Position numbers and translations under genes: made by a program. Positions 59,295-64,000 of a DNA stretch of 64,000 nt are shown here, in pieces. The notes under the pieces are model-generated. The model was not told the origin of the DNA. It was given only the letters and a program-made list of their open reading frames with translations, and made no database searches. Source of the DNA: Diphasiastrum complanatum (lineage: Eukaryota; Streptophyta; Lycopodiopsida; Lycopodiales; Lycopodiaceae); contig CM055095.1 in assembly GCA_029204225.1 (NCBI GenBank), forward strand, positions 68,286,755 through 68,350,754, written 5' to 3'. Position 1 is the first letter of the stretch; each line of letters begins with the position of its first letter.

Positions 59295-61905
59295 CTCCTC
59301 CTCACTTCTAACTTTGCAAATCTATTGTACATCTATCTACAATTCCAAGAGCATATCTTAATATTAAAAATGGATCTTTGGACAATGGCTTGGTTAAGAT
59401 ATCAATTATGCATTCGGATGATGGTACATGATGTAGTTGCACCTCCTTGGATTGTACCTTCTCCCTCACAAAGTGGTGAGCTATCTCAATATGCTTTGTT
59501 CTAGCATGGAAGATAGGATTTGAAAAATTTGTTGAGAAACTTGATTGTCACAAAATATGTAAGGGATCTCCTCGGCCTCTAGCATATGTAGTTCTATCAA
59601 GAGTCTTCTCAGCCATAGGAGCTCTTTGGTTGTTGAAGTCAATGCCTTGTACTCGACTTCACAAGAAGATAGTGAGATTGTATCTTGCTTTTTGGAAAGC
59701 CAAGATATTACTCCTCCACAAAGAAATGTTGCAAATGCAGTAATGGACTTCCTATCCATCTTGTCACCTCTGAATCCGAGTAGGCTCTCAAGTGCAAGTT
59801 AGATCCTTCATAAAAAAATCTAGTACTAGAAACATATCTAAGTACTCTCTTGGCACTTTTCTAATGATGAACTAAAAGAGCGTGCATACTTTGACTCAAC
59901 TTGTTTACACAAAAACTTAAGTCAGGTCTAGTGATGGTCAAATAGATTAGAGAGCCTATAAGCTTCTTCATCACCTTCATTAGTTGCTTTCACAACATGC
60001 TCCATCATGTGGGAACCATTGATGGATTGCAAATCCACTTGTGGCTGGTTTTTTGGCTACCTACTTTGGATGGAGCATGCTTGTCTTCACTTTTTGACTT
60101 GATGCTACCGCACTTCGTATTCTACATCTCTTCTACATCGGGCATGATTGGGGCTGAGATTTTGGCTTCTTAGACTACTTCAAGCTGAAGTTTTTTTTTT
60201 TGGCGGCATTAAGCTCTGACAGCAAGCTGCATCTTTTCTTTTTCGGCTACATGGAGTTTTGGGCAGCATGCAAACTTTGCAATTTTTCATACTTCATGTC
60301 ATGTTATGTTTTTTACATTATCATTTAAGAAGGGTGTTAGAAGTAATAAATGATAATGTTAGTTTCCCATAGGTTACTTTGACCCAAAAGGTCGAGACTT
60401 GTGTAACCATGGGTTAGGTTTATTATTTAGACCATGTTAAGTCAGTTTTAGTTGAGTTGGACCCAATTTTGGACAGGTGCAAATGTTTCTTCATAATCCA
60501 ATCCTTTTATTTGAAAAAATCCCTTAGCAACAAGCCTAGCTTTGTACTTACTAATAGATCCATCTTGATTGTACTTTATTCTATAGATCCACTTACATGC
60601 AAGTGGTTTCTTCCCTCTTGGAAGATTTACAAGGTTCCAAGTATGATTTTCTTCTAATGCATCATACTCTACTTGCATTGCATCTCTCCAAACTTTAGAT
60701 TTATATGCCTCTTCAAAAGATGATGGTTCTTCAAGCAATGTAGCTAAGGACGCGTAAGAGGTAGAAGGTGTAGAGTCTTCCTTTTGCTTTCCCTTGTCCA
60801 CATAGGTGAGCCTTGAGGGCTCGGCCTTGCTCCTTGATTATCTTATCGACCCCTTTTGACTCGGATCCATGTCTGCATCCTCGGGTTTGTCATGATCCTC
60901 CTCGGGTTTGTCAACATCCTCCTCGGATTTGCCAAGATCTTCAATGTAGAATGGGTTAGATCCATTTGACAAGTTCTTAGCAAATTGTGTCTCATCAAAA
61001 AGTACATCCTTGCTTACCTTTACTTTCTTGGATATAGGATCATATATCCTATATCCCTTGCTATTTTCTCCATAGCCAACAAAGATTTCTTTGAAGGAGG
61101 TAGCATCTTCTTTCCTTCTAGTCTCCAAAGGGATGTGAACATAACAAATACATCCAAAGATCTTAAAACCTTTTACATTGGGTTTCTTATCAATAAAGGC
61201 TTGATAAGGTGAGATCCCATCTATAGCACTACTAGGAAGTCTATTACACAAATAATTAGCACATGTTATAGCTTCTCCCCAAAATGAGATGGGAAGTGAT
61301 GCATCAAGTCTTAAAGACTTTGCACACTCACATAGACTCCTATTTTTCCTCTCGTCCATCCCATTTTGTTGGGGGGTGTAGGAACAAGTGTATTGTAGCT
61401 TAATGCCATTGATCTCACAAAAGTATTTCATTTTATTGGAGGTATACTCTCCTCCATTATCACATCTTAGTGATTTGATAGAAGTACTAAGTTGTTTCTC
61501 TACTAGAGACTTGAACTTAATGAAAGCTTCATAAACAAGACTTTTTTTTTATAGTAACTCATTCCATGTGAATCTAGTACAATCATCTATAAAAGTTACA
61601 TACATCAAGGCACCTCCATTACTTGCATGTGAAAAACTATGTACATCAAAATGTATGAGATTCAAGGGAGAGAGAGATCTTGATGAAGATCTCTTGTAAG
61701 AGGATTTGTGTGACTTTGTAAGGCCACATGCCTCACACATCTTTCCACACTTCTTGAAAGCTCTTGGTAGGCCGAGAGCTAGTTCCTTGCTTGCCATTGA
61801 CTCCATAGATTGAAGATTAGGATGGTCTAATCTCTTATGCCAAAGCTCCACTTGAGTTAGCTCCTCCCTAGCCAAGTTCACACTTTCACTTGCAACATTA
61901 GCATC
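59295..61905 (-). pseudogene. copia B: pre-integrase, integrase, RT and RNase H, with deletions
   Basis: Minus strand from 61905: LWHKRLDHPN, CEACGLTKSHKS, DVHSFSHASNGG, FIDDCTRFTW; then LQYTCSYTPQQNGMDERKNR, WGEAITCANYLCNRLP and GYGENSKGYRIYDP. RT starts WIYRIKYNQDGSISKYKARL and stops near 60475 at ETFAPV. After foreign sequence (60002-60474) the remainder resumes with tail RT and RNase H: RKSITAFATFLCGG, SSCEVEYKALTS, FCDNQVSQQI. RT core motifs including YVDD are absent. Confidence 0.84.
60002..60474 (+). mobile_element. plus-strand copia 3' end fragment replacing RT core
   Basis: Noncoding sequence ends at an LTR-like start TGTTAGAAGTAATAAATG at 60338. A 13-bp perfect inverted repeat (ACATTATCATTTA and TAAATGATAATGT) brackets the putative LTR start. 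No coding motif is seen. The fragment ends in GGACCCAATTTTGGACAGG next to RT. Confidence 0.45.
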
Positions 61906-62333
61906 CAGCCTGACTTGGTATCACATGATAGGTTTTGAATGGCTTGACAAGAAGATTCTTTCCCATGCTAAACTCCTCTCCTATCTGGATAATGTTCTGT
62001 CAATTTCTAACTCTTTCATTCAAACACAACACAGCCTGATTCACTTGATCCGAAGTAAAACATAAGTGTGCTAAACATTTGCAATAGATCTTCAAGCACA
62101 TAACATCACTCAAACGTCATTGGTGCATCAATAACAAAACCTACAAATAGGTTTTCATCACATTAACACTAAAAATCGATATGACTCATTCCAGGGTTCT
62201 ATTAAAAATAAAGAGAAGAGCAAATCTTAATTCGTTACACCAGTCCTAGATGCTTACTCTCTCCATTGCATCTAAAAATATTTACAATAGTGAGATGGTT
62301 AAGGAGAGCATACCCACATCAAGGCCTATGAGT

Positions 62334-62462
62334 TCATGCTTCCAATGCCCTGTGAATATCAAATAGCTTCTCCACTGTGAGCTTGATGCAAGCTGGAACA
62401 ATCACTGTAGGAGGTTTCATCTTGTATAGTCCTCGTGTGGCTACATACATGGCAACTCCACC
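62334..62462 (-). CDS. terminal exon of an unidentified host gene
   Basis: On the minus strand, CTTCGTTGACAG is a good acceptor. It is followed by 42 codons (GGVAMYVATRGLYKMKPP, then TVIVPACIKLTVEKLFDIHR and ALEA) and a TGA at 62334-62336. The peptide is conserved-looking and not repeat-like, but I do not recognise the family. Earlier exons would be at higher coordinates, perhaps beyond the window. The remains of copia B begin about 430 bp downstream of the stop. Confidence 0.55.
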   Translation of the reverse strand, partial: GGVAMYVATRGLYKMKPPTVIVPACIKLTVEKLFDIHRALEA

Positions 62463-63062
62463 CTGTCAACGAAGATGGCAACTGTAAGTCAGATTTCTCA
62501 TAAAGAACCAGAGGCACTTCACAATGGATAGCATATTATTTTAGAGACTAGCATAATGGCCAGACTTTAGATACTATAATGAGAGATTCAGTTCTTGTCA
62601 AAATCCATACTCTTGTAACTTGTTAACACGTACAATCCACTCAACTGATCTTAAAAATTAATGATGTCCTACAATCCTTAACATAGGATAGTTAGATTGT
62701 TCTGAAGCTGACAACTATGATTAGGACTCGTGATGTAGATTTTTCTCGTAACATGCAAGCTCATTGCTTGAATGTACGAACTTAGACTTCTGCATGGTGC
62801 AAATTTCTCTTTGCATGGAGCAAATCTTTCCTTATGCAAACTGGAAATTTTCAGTCTTTTGCATGCAAAGCAAGATATGACTTGTGTAATTGTTACAGGC
62901 ATATGACTTGCATCCATGGTCCCTTTTTATTTATTGGTGATTTGAGGTAAAAGGGGTCAGTGACAGAAAAAAAAGGGCTAAACACTCTCGGGCCCTAGTA
63001 ACTTTGACTTGATAGCTTTCTACCCCCCTTACGGGCCTCGAAATAGCTATAAGTAGAGTAAC
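62463..63062. other. probable intron or intergenic sequence
   Basis: AT-rich, no coding motif. The CTGACTTACAG just upstream of the terminal exon is part of its acceptor region. No second exon could be supported. Confidence 0.4.
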
Positions 63063-63359
63063 TCATGGACATTCCCAATTAAAAATTTCATGCTTGGGAC
63101 AGAGAGTAAGCATCTCACGAACAAGAAGTCCCAAGCAACGAGCATCAGGATAGGAGACAAAACTGCGAAGTGTATGCACGCCATCCCGAAAGAGACAATA
63201 ATACCTCCCCCGTATCTCATAATACAACGGACATCTGAGGAGGAAATGGGCTTCATCTTCCACCTCCTGCAACGAGCACAAGCGACATAGACGACGCTCC
63301 CGGGGGATATCCCATGCACGACCGGCCTCAATAGCAAGCTGATGAGAGGAAATGCGCAA
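63063..63359 (-). pseudogene. LINE reverse-transcriptase C-terminal zinc domain (zf-RVT)
   Basis: The minus-strand frame of 98 codons reads RISSHQLAIEAGR, PRERRLCRLCSLQEVEDEAH and FLLRCPLYYEIRGRYY. The C-x2-C...H-x4-C arrangement with 'EDExHFLLxCPLY' is typical of the domain at the C-terminus of plant and other LINE RTs. No endonuclease or RT core is visible. It is a 5'-truncated remnant, as is usual for LINEs. Confidence 0.78.
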
Positions 63360-63439
63360 CTACCAAGAATATGTAGAATGTTTGTCATTATAAATGCCAT
63401 TTGGCTAGTTTTTGTTAGTGTGGTCACTTTTGTGCATTT

Positions 63440-64000
63440 GTTGTTTTCACAATTTTTTCATTAAAGACAATTATTGATGTCATAGCTTAATTGACATTTT
63501 TATAGGTACCTACTTTTTTGGGTGCACTAACCTTGGAGGAAACAATTGAATTCCCCACCACCCTTTTTTAACAGTTTAAGCGTATATGATTTCTCAAAGC
63601 TCCATACACTTCCCAAGATGACTTTAAGTAGATAGATTCTTCATGGGAGATTGATATGCTTGGGTTCTTCATGGGAGATTGATATATTGTGCCTATAGGG
63701 CTCTGTCAATGATTGTATTTGATAATCTTTATTAGTGTTAGCTGGAGTTCATCATTTATGATTATGCTTTTATGTGATGCAATATATGTGAATCTTTTCA
63801 TAACTTCATATCGCAGCACCTTCCTAGCCTCCAGCCTCCATCATGACCCCCGCTTCGCCTCTCCACAACCCTCTCTCCATCTCTTCATTGCCCCGATCAT
63901 TTTTTTCTCGCCCAGCCCTCTTTCCTCCACCAATCTTTCATCAGTCCTTAACCCACTCGGTCTCCTTTCTAACCATTTCACTCTACCTGCTTCACAACAT
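63440..64000. other. no feature recognised
   Basis: AT-rich to 63800, then pyrimidine-rich. TTCTTCATGGGAGATTGATAT occurs twice at about 63636-63684 as a short direct repeat. Confidence 0.5.

Overview
This window looks like nuclear DNA of a land plant with a repeat-rich genome. The evidence is nested Ty1/copia and Ty3/gypsy retrotransposons whose primer-binding sites (TGGTATCAGAGC) match plant initiator-tRNA-Met, plus fragments of plant-type genes: EF-1alpha, actin, an FT/MFT-like PEBP protein and an LRR receptor. A DUF6570-type Helitron piece and a LINE zf-RVT piece hint at a seed-free plant or gymnosperm, but the species cannot be fixed from this sequence. Nearly every long open frame is transposon-derived. 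Clear candidate host coding sequence is limited to short terminal exons at the two edges (389-457 and 1064-1138 on +; 62334-62462 on -).

Layout. 0-5.9 kb: gene 3' end, then decayed copia and gypsy pieces. 5.9-11.5 kb: a long degenerate copia on the minus strand. 11.5-14.1 kb: an LTR-leader-LTR unit carrying (CT)n tracts, then the 3' end of another copia. 14.1-16.4 kb: gypsy RT/RNase H/integrase followed by a second RNase H domain. 16.4-20.1 kb: noncoding gypsy sequence and a further RT copy. 20.1-24.3 kb: a minisatellite, an EF-1alpha fragment, a deleted copia (minus) and a fused actin/PEBP fragment. 24.3-26.4 kb: inverted copies of the copia LTR and of the 14 kb gypsy, with a solo LTR carrying a 5-bp target duplication. 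27-33 kb: a (CT)n tract, an LRR pseudogene, Helitron remains and a stretch of low repeat content. 33-43.9 kb: copia and gypsy pieces and an unidentified multi-part pseudogene partly duplicated between LTRs. 43.9-48.5 kb: a copia whose LTR holds a foldback/palindrome cluster. 48.5-54.5 kb: a young full-length copia (two 691-bp LTRs with about 4 differences, TSD ATTGT) inserted in a gypsy integrase. 54.5-58.4 kb: that gypsy (minus), with two tandem retropepsin domains. 58.4-61.9 kb: a copia with an internally inverted LTR. 62.3-64 kb: a host exon and a LINE remnant.

The elements do not form a pathway; the window is a record of nested insertion, LTR recombination, inversion, gene-fragment capture and decay. 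Many in-frame stops look like C-to-T changes (CAG to TAG, TGG to TAG/TGA), as expected for methylated, silenced repeats. The most interesting points are the intronless actin-PEBP fusion and EF-1alpha fragment lying against the two outer ends of one copia, the inverted pair of gypsy loci sharing one nested insertion site, the tandem retropepsins, the extra RNase H after the integrase, and an unrecognised protein family at 37.8-40.7 kb.
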